A stretch of DNA of 64,000 nt from NCBI GenBank assembly GCA_025728315.1, contig JAOBJW010000001.1:1-64000 (forward strand), written 5' to 3'. How positions within the stretch are numbered: the first letter of the stretch is position 1; the number at the start of each line of letters is the position of its first letter. A program made the translations under genes and the position numbers. The notes under the pieces are model-generated. The model made no database searches, was not told the origin of the DNA, and saw only the letters and a program-made list of their open reading frames with translations. This document shows positions 42,591 to 54,682 of the stretch, piece by piece. The stretch is from Candidatus Lightella neohaematopini. Its GTDB lineage: Bacteria; Pseudomonadota; Gammaproteobacteria; Enterobacterales; Enterobacteriaceae.

Positions 42591-43988
42591 ATGTCATTAA
42601 ATAAGAACTTAACTAATAATAAATTATTTGATAATAATCATAAATATTATAAATCATTACCATATTCTATAGAAGCAGAACAATCATTATTAGGTAGTCT
42701 AATATTAGACAACAAACGTTTAGATGATGTTATTACTATAATTAGTAGCAATGATTTTTATAGTAATATTCATCGTATAATTTTTTGTGAAATACAAAAT
42801 TTATTAAATAATGGTAAACCAGTTGACTTGGTTATTTTATCACAATCATTAGAACAAAAAAATAAATTAGATGTTATTGGTGGTTGTGCATATCTAGCTG
42901 AATTATCAAAAAATACACCTAGTATTATAAATATAGTTTCTTATGCAACTATAATAAAAGAATATGCTATAGTAAGAGAACTAATTAGTGTTGCAAATGA
43001 AATAGCAGATGCTAGTTATTATCCTAATGGTCGTAGTAGTTCAGATTTATTAGATTTAGCTGAATCATTAATTTTTCAAATTTCTGAAAATAGAACAAAT
43101 ACAAATAATAATTTAAAAAATATCGAAAATATTTTAGAACATACAATAAATAAAATTGAACAATTATATAAAAAACCAAATAGTAGTATTACTGGAATAT
43201 CTAGTGGATATAAGGATTTAGATGTTAAAACTGCTGGATTACAAAAATCAGAATTAATTATTATAGCAGCTAGACCTTCAATGGGTAAGACTACATTTGC
43301 AATTAATTTATGTGAAAATATAGCTATGTCAGAAGATAAACCTGTTTTAATTTTTAGTTTAGAAATGCCAGGTGAACAAATTATGATAAGAATGCTAGCA
43401 TCATTATCACGTGTAGAGCAAAGCAAAATTCGTACTGGTCAATTAAATGATCATGATTGGACTAAAATTTCTAATACTATAAAAATTTTACTAAGTAAAA
43501 AAAATATATATATTGATGACTCTTCTAGATTAACTCCAACTGAAATAAGAGCTCGTGCACGTCGTGTATATAAAGAACACCAAGGATTAAGTGTAATTAT
43601 GATTGACTATTTACAACTAATTAGAGTTCCATATTTAGCTGAAAGTCGTACATTAGAAATAGCAGAAATTTCTAGATCATTAAAATCTTTAGCTAAAGAA
43701 TTAAAAATACCAATCATAGCTTTATCACAACTTAATAGAAGTTTAGAACAACGTGCCGATAAAAGACCATTAAATTCAGATTTAAGAGAATCAGGTTCTA
43801 TAGAACAAGACGCTGATTTAATTATGTTTATATATCGTGATGAAGTTTATAATGATAATAGTATGAAAGGTATTGCTGAAATTATTATAGGTAAACAAAG
43901 AAATGGTCCAATTGGTACTATTAAATTAATGTTTAATGGACATTGGTCTAGATTTGATAATTATTCTGATTATAATTACATATATTAA
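42591..43988 (+). CDS. dnaB: Replicative DNA helicase DnaB
   Basis: Hexameric 5'-3' helicase at the fork, 465 aa (E. coli 471). The N-terminal primase-binding domain begins LPYSIEAEQSLLGSLILD. The RecA-like motor has Walker A AARPSMGKTTFAIN near residue 229, SLEMPGEQI, Walker B VIMIDYLQLIR and LNRSLEQRADKRPLNSDLRE. ssb is 33 nt downstream. It is kept although dnaA is absent from its usual place in this window, so helicase loading must use another route or a dnaA elsewhere. Confidence 0.99.
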   Translation: MSLNKNLTNNKLFDNNHKYYKSLPYSIEAEQSLLGSLILDNKRLDDVITIISSNDFYSNIHRIIFCEIQNLLNNGKPVDLVILSQSLEQKNKLDVIGGCAYLAELSKNTPSIINIVSYATIIKEYAIVRELISVANEIADASYYPNGRSSSDLLDLAESLIFQISENRTNTNNNLKNIENILEHTINKIEQLYKKPNSSITGISSGYKDLDVKTAGLQKSELIIIAARPSMGKTTFAINLCENIAMSEDKPVLIFSLEMPGEQIMIRMLASLSRVEQSKIRTGQLNDHDWTKISNTIKILLSKKNIYIDDSSRLTPTEIRARARRVYKEHQGLSVIMIDYLQLIRVPYLAESRTLEIAEISRSLKSLAKELKIPIIALSQLNRSLEQRADKRPLNSDLRESGSIEQDADLIMFIYRDEVYNDNSMKGIAEIIIGKQRNGPIGTIKLMFNGHWSRFDNYSDYNYIY

Positions 43989-44021
43989 AAAATAAAATAT
44001 TAATTACAGATAGGAAAATAT

Positions 44022-44486
44022 ATGAAAGGAGTTAATAAAGTTATTTTATTAGGTTACTTAGGTAATGATCCAGAAATACGTTATATGGCTAATGGTAATA
44101 TAGTAGCTAATATTAGTTTAGCTACATCTGATATATGGCGTGATAAACAAACAGGAGAAATTAAAGAAAAAACAGAATGGCATAAAATTGTTATCTTTGG
44201 AAAAATAGCAGAAATAGCAAGAGAATATTTAATTAAAGGTTCACAAATTTATATAGAAGGTAGTTTACAAACAAGAAAATGGCAAGACAAAAATAACATA
44301 GATCATTACACTACAGAAATAATAGTTGGTGTTAATGGAACATTACATATTATTAGTAGTCGTAATAAAATTAAAAATAATAATATTAAAAATAATACAT
44401 CTAATAAATTAAACAGTGAAGAAGTAAAAACATATAAAGATGATAAGGATTTATCAATAAATTTTGATGATGATTTACCTTTTTAA
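44022..44486 (+). CDS. ssb: Single-stranded DNA-binding protein
   Basis: Tetrameric ssDNA-binding protein, 154 aa (E. coli 178). The OB-fold starts [20 protein letters not shown] and has [18 protein letters not shown] and [11 protein letters not shown]. The C-terminal acidic tip DDDLPF, which recruits partner proteins, is intact, while the linker is shortened and Asn/Lys rich. Upstream AGATAGGAAAATAT serves as a Shine-Dalgarno sequence. Convergent with mnmE across 12 nt. Confidence 0.98.
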   Translation: MKGVNKVILLGYLGNDPEIRYMANGNIVANISLATSDIWRDKQTGEIKEKTEWHKIVIFGKIAEIAREYLIKGSQIYIEGSLQTRKWQDKNNIDHYTTEIIVGVNGTLHIISSRNKIKNNNIKNNTSNKLNSEEVKTYKDDKDLSINFDDDLPF

Positions 44487-44498
44487 AATTTTTTAATA

Positions 44499-45854
44499 TT
44501 ATTTACCAATACAAAACTTAGAAAATATTTTATCTAATAACTCATTATTATAAACATTACCAATAATACTATCTAAATAGTATTTAACATATTTTAATTC
44601 TTCTAGTAAGATATCATAATATAAATGATTTTCTTTACTACGTTTTAAATGTAAAACAACATTATTTAATATATTAAAATATCTATGTTTATTTATGTTG
44701 TTAAATTTATAGTTATTTTTAGTATATAAATCTTTTATATGGTTAAAAATTAAATTTAATCCTTCTTTTAATTTAGCTGATATCGTTATAATATAGTATT
44801 TTTCTAACTTATTAATATTAATACTTTCATGACTCAGATCAGCTTTGTTACGAATAATAGTAATTGGTATATCTTTAACTATTTTAACAAAATAATTATA
44901 AATATAATTTAATTTTTTAATTTCACAAGTAGTACTATCAACTACTAATAATATATGATTAGCTGTTTTAATTTCTTTTAAAGAATGTTTAATTCCTATT
45001 TTTTCTATAAAATTATTTGTATTATGAATTCCTGCTGTGTCACTAATATTAATTGTTATACCATCTAAGTTTATACAATATCTTAACACATCTCTAGTAG
45101 TACCAGGAAATGAGGTTACAATCGCGTTATTATATCCAATTAAAGCATTAAACAAGCTAGATTTTCCAACATTAGGTTTTCCAACAATAACTATTTTAAT
45201 ACCATCACGTAGTATAATATTATCTTTTACCTGTTTATTTAAATTATTTGTTGTACTAATTAAATTATTTAAGCTAGAAATAATAGTATTATTAGATAGT
45301 TGTTCTAGTTGATCATCAGGAAAATTAATCATAGCTTCTATATGAGAATATAAATTATCTATAGTACTTATTAATTTTTTAATCTTATAAGAGAAATTAC
45401 CTTGAAATAAATTTATTGATTTTTTAGAAAATTCTAATGAATTAGAATTGATTAAATCAATTATAGATTCAGCTTGTACTAAATCAATTTTTCTATTTAA
45501 AAAAGCACGCATAGAAAATTCTCCTGGATTAGCTATACGAATATTAGGTAATGAAATAATATATTTTAATAAAGTATTTAATATTACTGGCCCACCATGA
45601 CAATGTAATTCTAACATATCTTCACCAGTAAAAGAATTAGGATGATTAAATAAAATAGCAATACCATAATCTATAATATTGTTTTTATATTTAAATGGTA
45701 AATAACTTGCTTTTCTACTTTTTGGAATTAATCCTAATATTTCTTTTGTTATGTTATATGTTAAAGTACCAGAAACACGTATAATACCAATACTACTATA
45801 TCCAGGAGTAGTAGCTATAGCAGCTATAGTATCTTCATTTTGATTTATATTCAT
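44499..45854 (-). CDS. mnmE: tRNA modification GTPase MnmE
   Basis: With MnmG, installs 5-carboxymethylaminomethyl on wobble uridine; 451 aa (E. coli 454). The N-terminal folate-binding domain has IAAIATTPGYSSIGIIRVSG. The G domain has GKPNVGKSSLFNALIG near residue 225, TSFPGTTRDVL, DTAGI and NKAD. The C-terminal catalytic motif CIGK is intact. It is the last gene of the rpmH-rnpA-yidD-yidC-mnmE run, 29 nt after yidC, as in E. coli. Confidence 0.98.
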   Translation of the reverse strand: MNINQNEDTIAAIATTPGYSSIGIIRVSGTLTYNITKEILGLIPKSRKASYLPFKYKNNIIDYGIAILFNHPNSFTGEDMLELHCHGGPVILNTLLKYIISLPNIRIANPGEFSMRAFLNRKIDLVQAESIIDLINSNSLEFSKKSINLFQGNFSYKIKKLISTIDNLYSHIEAMINFPDDQLEQLSNNTIISSLNNLISTTNNLNKQVKDNIILRDGIKIVIVGKPNVGKSSLFNALIGYNNAIVTSFPGTTRDVLRYCINLDGITINISDTAGIHNTNNFIEKIGIKHSLKEIKTANHILLVVDSTTCEIKKLNYIYNYFVKIVKDIPITIIRNKADLSHESININKLEKYYIITISAKLKEGLNLIFNHIKDLYTKNNYKFNNINKHRYFNILNNVVLHLKRSKENHLYYDILLEELKYVKYYLDSIIGNVYNNELLDKIFSKFCIGK

Positions 45855-45883
45855 TAATATATCTATTTAATTATTTTGAATTT

Positions 45884-47446
45884 TTATTTAATTAGTCCCC
45901 GAAATATTACTTGTTGTTGTATAATAGTTATTATATTACTAATAATATAGTATAATACTAAACCAGATGGAAACCAGAAAAAAAATAACGTAAATATAAT
46001 TGGTATAATAGTTGCTATTTTTCTTTGTATTAAATCTTCAATATTATTTGAAGATAATTTTTGTATTATATACATAGTTACACCCATAATTATTGGTAAA
46101 ATATAATATGGATCTTGTGATGATAGATCATTTATCCAAAAACAAAAATTTGCGTGTCTTAACTCTACCGATCCAGATAATACATAGTATAAAGCTAAAA
46201 ATATTGGCATTTGTATTATAACCGGAAAACATCCTCCAAATGGATTAACTTTTTCCTTTTTATACAGAAATAATATTTCTTTACTTTGTTGTTGTTTATT
46301 ATTTTCAAATTTTTTGCGAATTATAGATATTTTAGGTTGTAACAAACGTATTTTTGCCATTGAAATATACTGAATTCTAGTTAAAGGATGTAATATCATT
46401 TTTATTATGATAGTTGTAATAATTATTGATAATCCCCAATTTTTCGTATATTTCGTAACAAAGTTTAGTAATTTAAATAACGGTTGAGATATAAACCATA
46501 ACCATCCATAATCAACAGTAAGATCTAAATTATTTGCTACTAACTTTAGTTCTGATTGTAATTTTGGTCCAATCCATATTTTAGTATAAATATCTTTTTT
46601 ATCATAAGCATTAACATGTATTTTATTTTTAAAACCAATTAAAACATTATTATTTACTTTATTTATGTAAATATTATTAATTCCAAAGTTTGGAATAATT
46701 AAAGCAGTAATAAAATATTTTTGTGACATAGCTATCCAACCATAGTTAGTATTGGTAATTGACTTATAATATTTTATTTTACTAAATTCATATTTTTTAT
46801 AATTTTCATGATCAGTAGAATATGAACTACCTCTATAAAAACCGTTAATAAAATTATTATTGTACTGATTTGGATTATCAATAGATTGTTTTATTTGACC
46901 AAAAACATTTATCGTAATAGTCTTATTAGTGTTATTAATAATACTATCAATTATATTAATTTTATAATTGTTACGTTTTAATATAAAAGTTTTAATATAA
47001 GTAAAATTGTTATTAGACTTATATATAAAGGGTATTTTTAATTCTTTTTGATTATTCTTTAATACATATTTTGTTTTCTTATTACAAAACTTTAAGTTTT
47101 TTAGTAAATTTTTACTAAAGTAGTCATCACTAAATAAACTACTTTGTAATTGATAAATAAAATTAGATGAAGTATTTAATAGTTTAAATGATTCATGAGA
47201 TTTAAGATGTTTAGGATATTTTAATAAATATGCTTGTTCTATTGTAGAATTATCCGGATTAATCTTTAATAGTAAAGTATCAGTTATAATTGTAATAATA
47301 TGACTTTTATTATCTAATAAGTATTTATTATTATTTGTTATATATTTATCTGTTATATTTAATTGATTATCATTTTGCCATATTTGCCATAATAAAAAAG
47401 AAATAAATACCAAAACAATTATAAGAAAATTTCTTTGTGTATTCAT
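45884..47446 (-). CDS. yidC: Membrane protein insertase YidC
   Basis: Inner-membrane insertase working alone or with SecYEG, 520 aa (E. coli 548). It has an N-terminal membrane segment at about residues 7-22, then a periplasmic domain that is heavily drifted and Asn-rich. The conserved C-terminal five-span core carries NPFGGCFPVIIQMPIFLALY, FFFWFPSGLVLYYIISN and the hydrophilic-groove Arg in HPLTRIQYISMAKI. yidD lies 15 nt upstream. Confidence 0.98.
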   Translation of the reverse strand: MNTQRNFLIIVLVFISFLLWQIWQNDNQLNITDKYITNNNKYLLDNKSHIITIITDTLLLKINPDNSTIEQAYLLKYPKHLKSHESFKLLNTSSNFIYQLQSSLFSDDYFSKNLLKNLKFCNKKTKYVLKNNQKELKIPFIYKSNNNFTYIKTFILKRNNYKINIIDSIINNTNKTITINVFGQIKQSIDNPNQYNNNFINGFYRGSSYSTDHENYKKYEFSKIKYYKSITNTNYGWIAMSQKYFITALIIPNFGINNIYINKVNNNVLIGFKNKIHVNAYDKKDIYTKIWIGPKLQSELKLVANNLDLTVDYGWLWFISQPLFKLLNFVTKYTKNWGLSIIITTIIIKMILHPLTRIQYISMAKIRLLQPKISIIRKKFENNKQQQSKEILFLYKKEKVNPFGGCFPVIIQMPIFLALYYVLSGSVELRHANFCFWINDLSSQDPYYILPIIMGVTMYIIQKLSSNNIEDLIQRKIATIIPIIFTLFFFWFPSGLVLYYIISNIITIIQQQVIFRGLIK

Positions 47447-47461
47447 TATAATCTTATTATA

Positions 47462-47689
47462 TTATAAATGTTTATCAATTGGATCATAACCACCATTAAA
47501 TATTGGTAAACACTTGATAATTCTTTTTATAGAAAACCAAATACCTTTCATTAAACCAAATGTAGTGATTGCTTCTATAGCAAATTGCGAACAACTAGGA
47601 ATAAATCTACAACGTTTACCCAGTAAAGGACTAATTATTATTTTATACCAGTATATTATGCTAACTAATACTTTTGATATAAGTATCAT
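47462..47689 (-). CDS. yidD: Membrane protein insertion efficiency factor YidD
   Basis: Small membrane-associated protein that helps YidC-dependent insertion, 75 aa (E. coli 85). The family core [20 protein letters not shown] and [16 protein letters not shown] with conserved cysteines is present; the C-terminal tail is shortened. Its ATG at 47689 overlaps, as ATGA, the TGA that ends rnpA once the rnpA frame is restored, which supports translational coupling. Confidence 0.95.
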   Translation of the reverse strand: MILISKVLVSIIYWYKIIISPLLGKRCRFIPSCSQFAIEAITTFGLMKGIWFSIKRIIKCLPIFNGGYDPIDKHL

Positions 47690-48014
47690 ATCACTTTATA
47701 TATTTTAAAATTAATTTGTTTTATTTTTAATAAATATTTTTTTACTAAAACTATATAATCCATAAAAAAAAATTATGTACATTCAAACGAAAGTATTCAC
47801 GTATTAATCTTTTTATTCTATTCCTTTGAAAGGATTTTCTAATATTTTTTTTTGGTACTATAATACCAATACGAGAATAATTCAAATTATTTATATATCC
47901 TATTACAGTAAATTGTTCATCAAAACTAAAATATTCTAATTTATTAAATACTAAATTAAATTGTTTATTAAATAATAATTTTTGTTTCTTTGAAAGTTTA
48001 TACTTTTTGTTCAT
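47686..48014 (-). CDS. rnpA: Ribonuclease P protein component, frame split at a poly(A) tract
   Basis: Protein cofactor of RNase P in tRNA 5' maturation. The uninterrupted reading frame (47751-48014) gives 87 aa, with [15 protein letters not shown] and [14 protein letters not shown] as in E. coli (119 aa), then stops early after HNFFLWII. A run of nine A (plus strand 47764-47772) lies exactly at the break. One added base would give 109 aa continuing [11 protein letters not shown], matching E. coli MDFVVVAKKGV, and ending TGA 47686-47688 in an ATGA overlap with yidD. Slippage rescue, a true truncation or a sequencing error are all possible. The ATG overlaps the rpmH stop by 4 nt. Confidence 0.9.
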
Positions 48015-48160
48015 TTATTTATACTTGAAACTGTTAAATATAATCTTTTTTTATTTCTTCTATGTGATAGTATTTTACGTCCACTATTTGTTTTCATTCG
48101 ATGACGAAAACCATGTTTACGTAGTCTTTTTAATATAGATGGTTGAAAAGTTCTTTTCAT
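48011..48160 (-). CDS. rpmH: 50S ribosomal protein L34
   Basis: Small basic large-subunit protein, 49 aa (E. coli 46). Translation from 48160 starts [20 protein letters not shown] and contains [19 protein letters not shown], with three or four extra residues at the end. AAGGAAATTTA lies before the ATG. Its TGA overlaps the rnpA ATG (ATGA). The divergent spacer to dnaN is where dnaA and its promoter would lie in E. coli. Confidence 0.97.
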   Translation of the reverse strand: MKRTFQPSILKRLRKHGFRHRMKTNSGRKILSHRRNKKRLYLTVSSINK

Positions 48161-48240
48161 TAAATTTCCTTAATTTTAAAATTATTATATTTGTACAAAA
48201 AAATATATAAAAGTTATTTTTAATAATTAAAATATATTTT

Positions 48241-48269
48241 TTGTAATAAACATGATATCATAATAATAT
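48241..48269 (+). promoter_or_regulatory. Candidate dnaN promoter in the former dnaA region
   Basis: TTGTAA (48241-48246), a 17-nt spacer and TAATAT (48264-48269) lie about 70 nt before dnaN. The spacer contains the palindrome ATGATATCAT (48252-48261). The 182-nt rpmH-dnaN spacer holds no DnaA box (TTATCCACA-like), no tRNA and no dnaA remnant that I could recognise. Confidence 0.35.
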
Positions 48270-48342
48270 TTAATATTATTCTTATTTAAGAAATATAATA
48301 ATTATTTTTAGTGATATTAGTAAAATTATAATTTTAATATTA

Positions 48343-49443
48343 ATGAAATTTAGTATAGAAAATATTAACTTAACAAAATTATTGCAAAATTTATATACTG
48401 TAACTAATAATAATTTATCTTTATCAATATTAAATAATGTTTTAATTGAAGTTTATAATAATCATATATTATTTATTAGAACTAATACAGAAGTAGAAAT
48501 TGTAGCTAAGATAGATAATTGTAATATTATTAGCGTTGGTATAATAACAGTATCAATAAAAAAATTATATAATATTTGTAAAAAATTATCTAATAATAGT
48601 ATTGTTGATATATTTTTAGAAAATAATAAATTAATTATTGGAACTAAGAATAGCTTATATTCTTTATCTACTTTACCAGATAAAGGATTTCCTAAAATTA
48701 ACTATAAAAAAAATAATATTTATTGTACTTTACATAGTAATATTTTACTTAATGCTTTATCTTGTACTTATTTTTCTATGGCTAAACAAGATATTCGTTA
48801 TTATCTAAATGGTATGTTATTTAAAATATCATCAAGTAATATGTATATTGTATCTACAAATGGACATAGATTATCTATCTGTAAAATTAATATTGATTTT
48901 AATGTATCAGATATATCTGTTATAATTCCAAGAAATGGAGTATTAGAATTAATAAAATTATTAAATAAATATAAATGTTTAATTAATATATTTTTCAATG
49001 ATGATAGTATATCATTATCAATCAGTAATTATATGTTTACTTCTAAATTAATTGATGGTACTTTTCCTAATTTTATTAGTGTTATACCTAAAAATATAGA
49101 TATTAAAATATCTTTAGAATTAAAGGAATTAAAAAATGCTTTAAGTAGGATAATAACCATCATTAATGATAAATCATATGGTATTAAGCTAATTATTAAT
49201 AAAAGTAAATTAATATTAATAGCAAATAATTTAGATTTTGAGATAGCAAAAGAAATTATTATTATATCATACAATGGTAAAAATGTTGAATTTGCATTTA
49301 ATGCAATATACATATTAGATGTATTAAATGTATTACATTGTAAAATATTAACATTAACATTTACTAATAATGGTATATTAAAAATTAGTGATTTGATAAA
49401 TCAGCAATTATTAACTTATATTATAATGCCTATAAAAATTTAA
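48343..49443 (+). CDS. dnaN: DNA polymerase III sliding clamp (beta subunit)
   Basis: Ring-shaped processivity clamp, 366 aa, equal to E. coli. Three repeated clamp domains are present. Recognisable segments are SMAKQDIRYYLNGMLFKI near residue 146, VSTNGHRLSICKI, FTSKLIDGTFPNFISVIPKN and the C-terminal TYIIMPIKI (E. coli AYVVMPMRL). The usual partner genes dnaA (upstream) and recF (downstream) are both missing. Confidence 0.98.
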   Translation: MKFSIENINLTKLLQNLYTVTNNNLSLSILNNVLIEVYNNHILFIRTNTEVEIVAKIDNCNIISVGIITVSIKKLYNICKKLSNNSIVDIFLENNKLIIGTKNSLYSLSTLPDKGFPKINYKKNNIYCTLHSNILLNALSCTYFSMAKQDIRYYLNGMLFKISSSNMYIVSTNGHRLSICKINIDFNVSDISVIIPRNGVLELIKLLNKYKCLINIFFNDDSISLSISNYMFTSKLIDGTFPNFISVIPKNIDIKISLELKELKNALSRIITIINDKSYGIKLIINKSKLILIANNLDFEIAKEIIIISYNGKNVEFAFNAIYILDVLNVLHCKILTLTFTNNGILKISDLINQQLLTYIIMPIKI

Positions 49444-49568
49444 TAATTACTAATTCAGTATATCAGTAAAATTATAATTTTTAATATTATTTATAATTAA
49501 AACATAGAAATAATGTTATTATTAATATTTTATTATTTATTTTAATTTAATTTGTCAAAATTAAGTGA

Positions 49569-51998
<2,430 letters not shown>

Positions 51999-52115
51999 AT
52001 ATTATATTATTTTTATTTAAAAAATTTGTAATTTTTACTGGAAATAATTAATTATATAAACTATACTATAATATAATTATTATTTATAATTTATTTATAC
52101 AATAGGAAAAAAAGT

Positions 52116-52532
52116 ATGCATGATTATGATCTTTCTCCTTTATTAAAACAATGGATAGGATTTGATAGACTAGCTAGTAATATACAGATAGATCAAGAGA
52201 ATTTTAATTTTCCTCCATATAATATTGAGAAATATGATGAGGACCATTATCGTATTGTACTGGCATTAGCAGGTTTTAAAGAAGATGAATTAATAGTTGA
52301 AGTGGAAGGGCCTAGATTAACTATTAAGGGTAAACCTACTACATGTGAGAATAAACAAGTACATTATTTATATCAAGGGTTAATCTGTAAAAAATTTTCT
52401 CTAAGCTTTGCTTTAGCTGAACATATGTTAGTAGATTATGCTGAATTTAGTAATGGTTTACTTAGCATTAATTTAATTAGACAAATTCCAGAATCGTTGC
52501 AACCTCGTAGGATTATTATTAATAAACAATAA
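52116..52532 (+). CDS. ibpA: Small heat-shock protein IbpA
   Basis: ATP-independent holdase that binds unfolding proteins, 138 aa (E. coli IbpA 137). It begins [19 protein letters not shown]. The alpha-crystallin domain runs from about residue 35 with [20 protein letters not shown] and [17 protein letters not shown]. The C-terminal I-x-I-type anchor is visible as RRIIIN. Single copy; ibpB is not adjacent as it is in E. coli. AATAGGAAAAAAAGT is the likely Shine-Dalgarno sequence; no sigma-32 promoter could be assigned. Confidence 0.96.
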   Translation: MHDYDLSPLLKQWIGFDRLASNIQIDQENFNFPPYNIEKYDEDHYRIVLALAGFKEDELIVEVEGPRLTIKGKPTTCENKQVHYLYQGLICKKFSLSFALAEHMLVDYAEFSNGLLSINLIRQIPESLQPRRIIINKQ

Positions 52533-52544
52533 ATCTTGTACCAT

Positions 52545-52578
52545 AAAACTAGCTTTATTTAACTATAAAGCTAGTTTT
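52545..52578. terminator. Bidirectional terminator between ibpA and the convergent permease gene
   Basis: AAAACTAGCTTTAT (52545-52558) pairs perfectly over 14 bp with ATAAAGCTAGTTTT (52565-52578), loop TTAACT. T-rich tails follow on both strands, and it lies just between two convergent stop codons. It is the clearest terminator in the window. Confidence 0.85.
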
Positions 52579-52579
52579 A

Positions 52580-53578
52580 TTATATTATTTTAATATTTTT
52601 TAATTCATATTTTAAATATGCATAATATATTGGAGCTGCTATTAATCCATTCAATCCAAAAATTGATTCTAAAAATAACATTACTAATATTAATTCCCAT
52701 GATTTAGTGTTAGTTCTTTGACCAACTATTTCGGCATTTAGTACATATTCAAGTTTGTGAATAAAAATTAAATAAACTAGGATAATTACTCCAACAGTTA
52801 AAGAAACTGATAAAGATGAAAAAATTATTAATATATTAGAAATTAAATTACCAATAATAGGTATTAAACCTAATAAAAAAGTACTAATAATTAATATTTT
52901 TCTTAATGGCACAAATATACCCAAACTTGGTAATATAATACTAATCATAGTAGAAGTTAATAAAGTATTAACTAATGATATGCGTACTTGTGCAATAATA
53001 ACATTATGAAATGCTAATGATAAAAAATATATACGTTTATTTAATTGATTAATAAAATACGAATGATTATTACTTGGTTTATTTAAAGATATTATTGCAC
53101 CTATAATAATACCTATAAAAATAGTTAATAAAGTACGTATAACTATACGTATCATATCTCTTACAATAATTAAATTTGATTCTAGCAATAGAATAATTTT
53201 ATTCTTTAAATCTTCAATATTATTGGGTAAAAATAATAACAAAAATTTAGGGATATGATTTTTTATATTTAGTAATATGTAATTAATATTATTAATGATA
53301 TTTAAATCATGTTGAAAATCTGAAGTTAATAAATTAATTAAATTAATAATTAATAATGTTATTAATATTAATATAATAGTTATTAAAAGAATTACTACAG
53401 CTAATCTAGCTTTATTTATTAATATGTATCTAAACCAAGGAGTAAAAAATACAATTAATTCATATGAAATAAAACCAGATATAAATCCGGGAAACAAATG
53501 TAATGGTATAATAATAATAATAAATAAAAATACTAGTATATAAGAAGAAATTTTTAATATTGTTTTATTAGTAGACAT
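52580..53578 (-). CDS. AI-2E family transporter (YdiK/PerM/TqsA-like permease)
   Basis: Integral membrane protein, 332 aa, with about seven or eight hydrophobic segments: near 9-32, 59-84, a pair around 145-165, then from about 205 to the end. The C-terminal region has the family pattern LGLIPIIGNLISN, a following long hydrophobic span, and VGQRTNTKSWELILVMLFLE with GLNGLIAAPIYYAYLKYEL. The family includes autoinducer-2 exporters and sodium/proton antiporters, and the substrate here cannot be told from sequence. It stands alone, convergent with ibpA and divergent from glyQ. Confidence 0.8.
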   Translation of the reverse strand: MSTNKTILKISSYILVFLFIIIIIPLHLFPGFISGFISYELIVFFTPWFRYILINKARLAVVILLITIILILITLLIINLINLLTSDFQHDLNIINNINYILLNIKNHIPKFLLLFLPNNIEDLKNKIILLLESNLIIVRDMIRIVIRTLLTIFIGIIIGAIISLNKPSNNHSYFINQLNKRIYFLSLAFHNVIIAQVRISLVNTLLTSTMISIILPSLGIFVPLRKILIISTFLLGLIPIIGNLISNILIIFSSLSVSLTVGVIILVYLIFIHKLEYVLNAEIVGQRTNTKSWELILVMLFLESIFGLNGLIAAPIYYAYLKYELKNIKII

Positions 53579-53768
53579 TTTATAAAATTTATGAATAATT
53601 AACTTTTAATAAAATTACTTATTAAGTATAGTTAGTATGATATACTAATAATTTAATAATTAAATGCTAAATTTAGTATTGTGCATAATTTAATTGTAAA
53701 AAAATAACTTTAAGTATTATACTACAATGTTAGCGGTTATCCAATTATACATAATATAAATCATAAAT

Positions 53769-54674
53769 ATGAAATCATTTCAAGATATTATTTTTGATTT
53801 ACAAAAATTTTGGATTAGTTATGGTTGTGTTATAGTTCAGCCTGTTGATATAGAAGTAGGAGCTGGTACATTACACCCTATAACTTATCTTAGAGCAATA
53901 GGTCCGGAACCTATTTTTGCAGCTTATGTACAAGCTTCTCGTAGACCATCAGACGGTAGATATGGAGTTAGCAATAATAGGTTATTACAATATTATCAAT
54001 TTCAAGTAATATTAAAACCATCTTTAAATAAATTACAAGAATTATATATTAAGTCTCTAAAAGCATTAAAATTAGATTTAATTAATAATGACATAAAGTT
54101 TATTGAAGATAATTGGGAACATCCAACATTAGGTGCTCATGGACTAGGTTGGGAGGTTTGGTTTAATGGTATGGAGATAACACAAATTACATACTTACAG
54201 AAAATGGGTGGTTTAGAATGTAATCCAGTAATGGGAGAAATTACATATGGATTAGAACGTTTAGCTATGTGTATACAAAAAGTAGATAATATTTATAATA
54301 TAGTATGGAGTAATAATAAAAGAGGTATTTTATTTTACAAAGACATGTTTTATCAAAATGAAATAGAAAATTGTAAATATTATTTCGAATATATTAATAA
54401 AAATTTTCTTTTACGATCTTTTATTCATTATGAAAAAGAAATAAATAAATTAATTACCTTAAATAATCCATTAATATTACCAGCATATGAATTAGTTATA
54501 AAAATTATACATATTTTTAATATATTAGATGCGTCTAATATTATTTCTTCATTAGAAAGACAAGATTTTATATTAAGAATTCGTAATTTATCTAAAAAAA
54601 TTGCTAAAACTTATTTAAAATATCGTAAAAATATTAATTTTCCTATGTGTAAAGTAATAAACATCAATAAATAA
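53769..54674 (+). CDS. glyQ: Glycyl-tRNA synthetase alpha subunit
   Basis: Catalytic class II half of the heterotetrameric bacterial GlyRS, 301 aa (E. coli 303). Near-identical blocks are [40 protein letters not shown] and [20 protein letters not shown]. glyS follows after 8 nt, as in E. coli. The 190-nt spacer before it, shared with the divergent permease gene, holds a 7-bp hairpin (53632-53648) but nothing I can name. Confidence 0.99.
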   Translation: MKSFQDIIFDLQKFWISYGCVIVQPVDIEVGAGTLHPITYLRAIGPEPIFAAYVQASRRPSDGRYGVSNNRLLQYYQFQVILKPSLNKLQELYIKSLKALKLDLINNDIKFIEDNWEHPTLGAHGLGWEVWFNGMEITQITYLQKMGGLECNPVMGEITYGLERLAMCIQKVDNIYNIVWSNNKRGILFYKDMFYQNEIENCKYYFEYINKNFLLRSFIHYEKEINKLITLNNPLILPAYELVIKIIHIFNILDASNIISSLERQDFILRIRNLSKKIAKTYLKYRKNINFPMCKVININK

Positions 54675-54682
54675 TAAATAAA

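Noticed and set aside
43076..43426. 116-codon minus-strand frame inside dnaB
   Set aside because: Antisense to the conserved DnaB motor domain; explained by AT-rich codon use with few stop codons on the opposite strand.
52545..52578. The 14-bp inverted repeat as an insertion-sequence end or attachment site
   Set aside because: Loop, U-tracts and position between two convergent stops fit a bidirectional terminator; no mobile gene is near.
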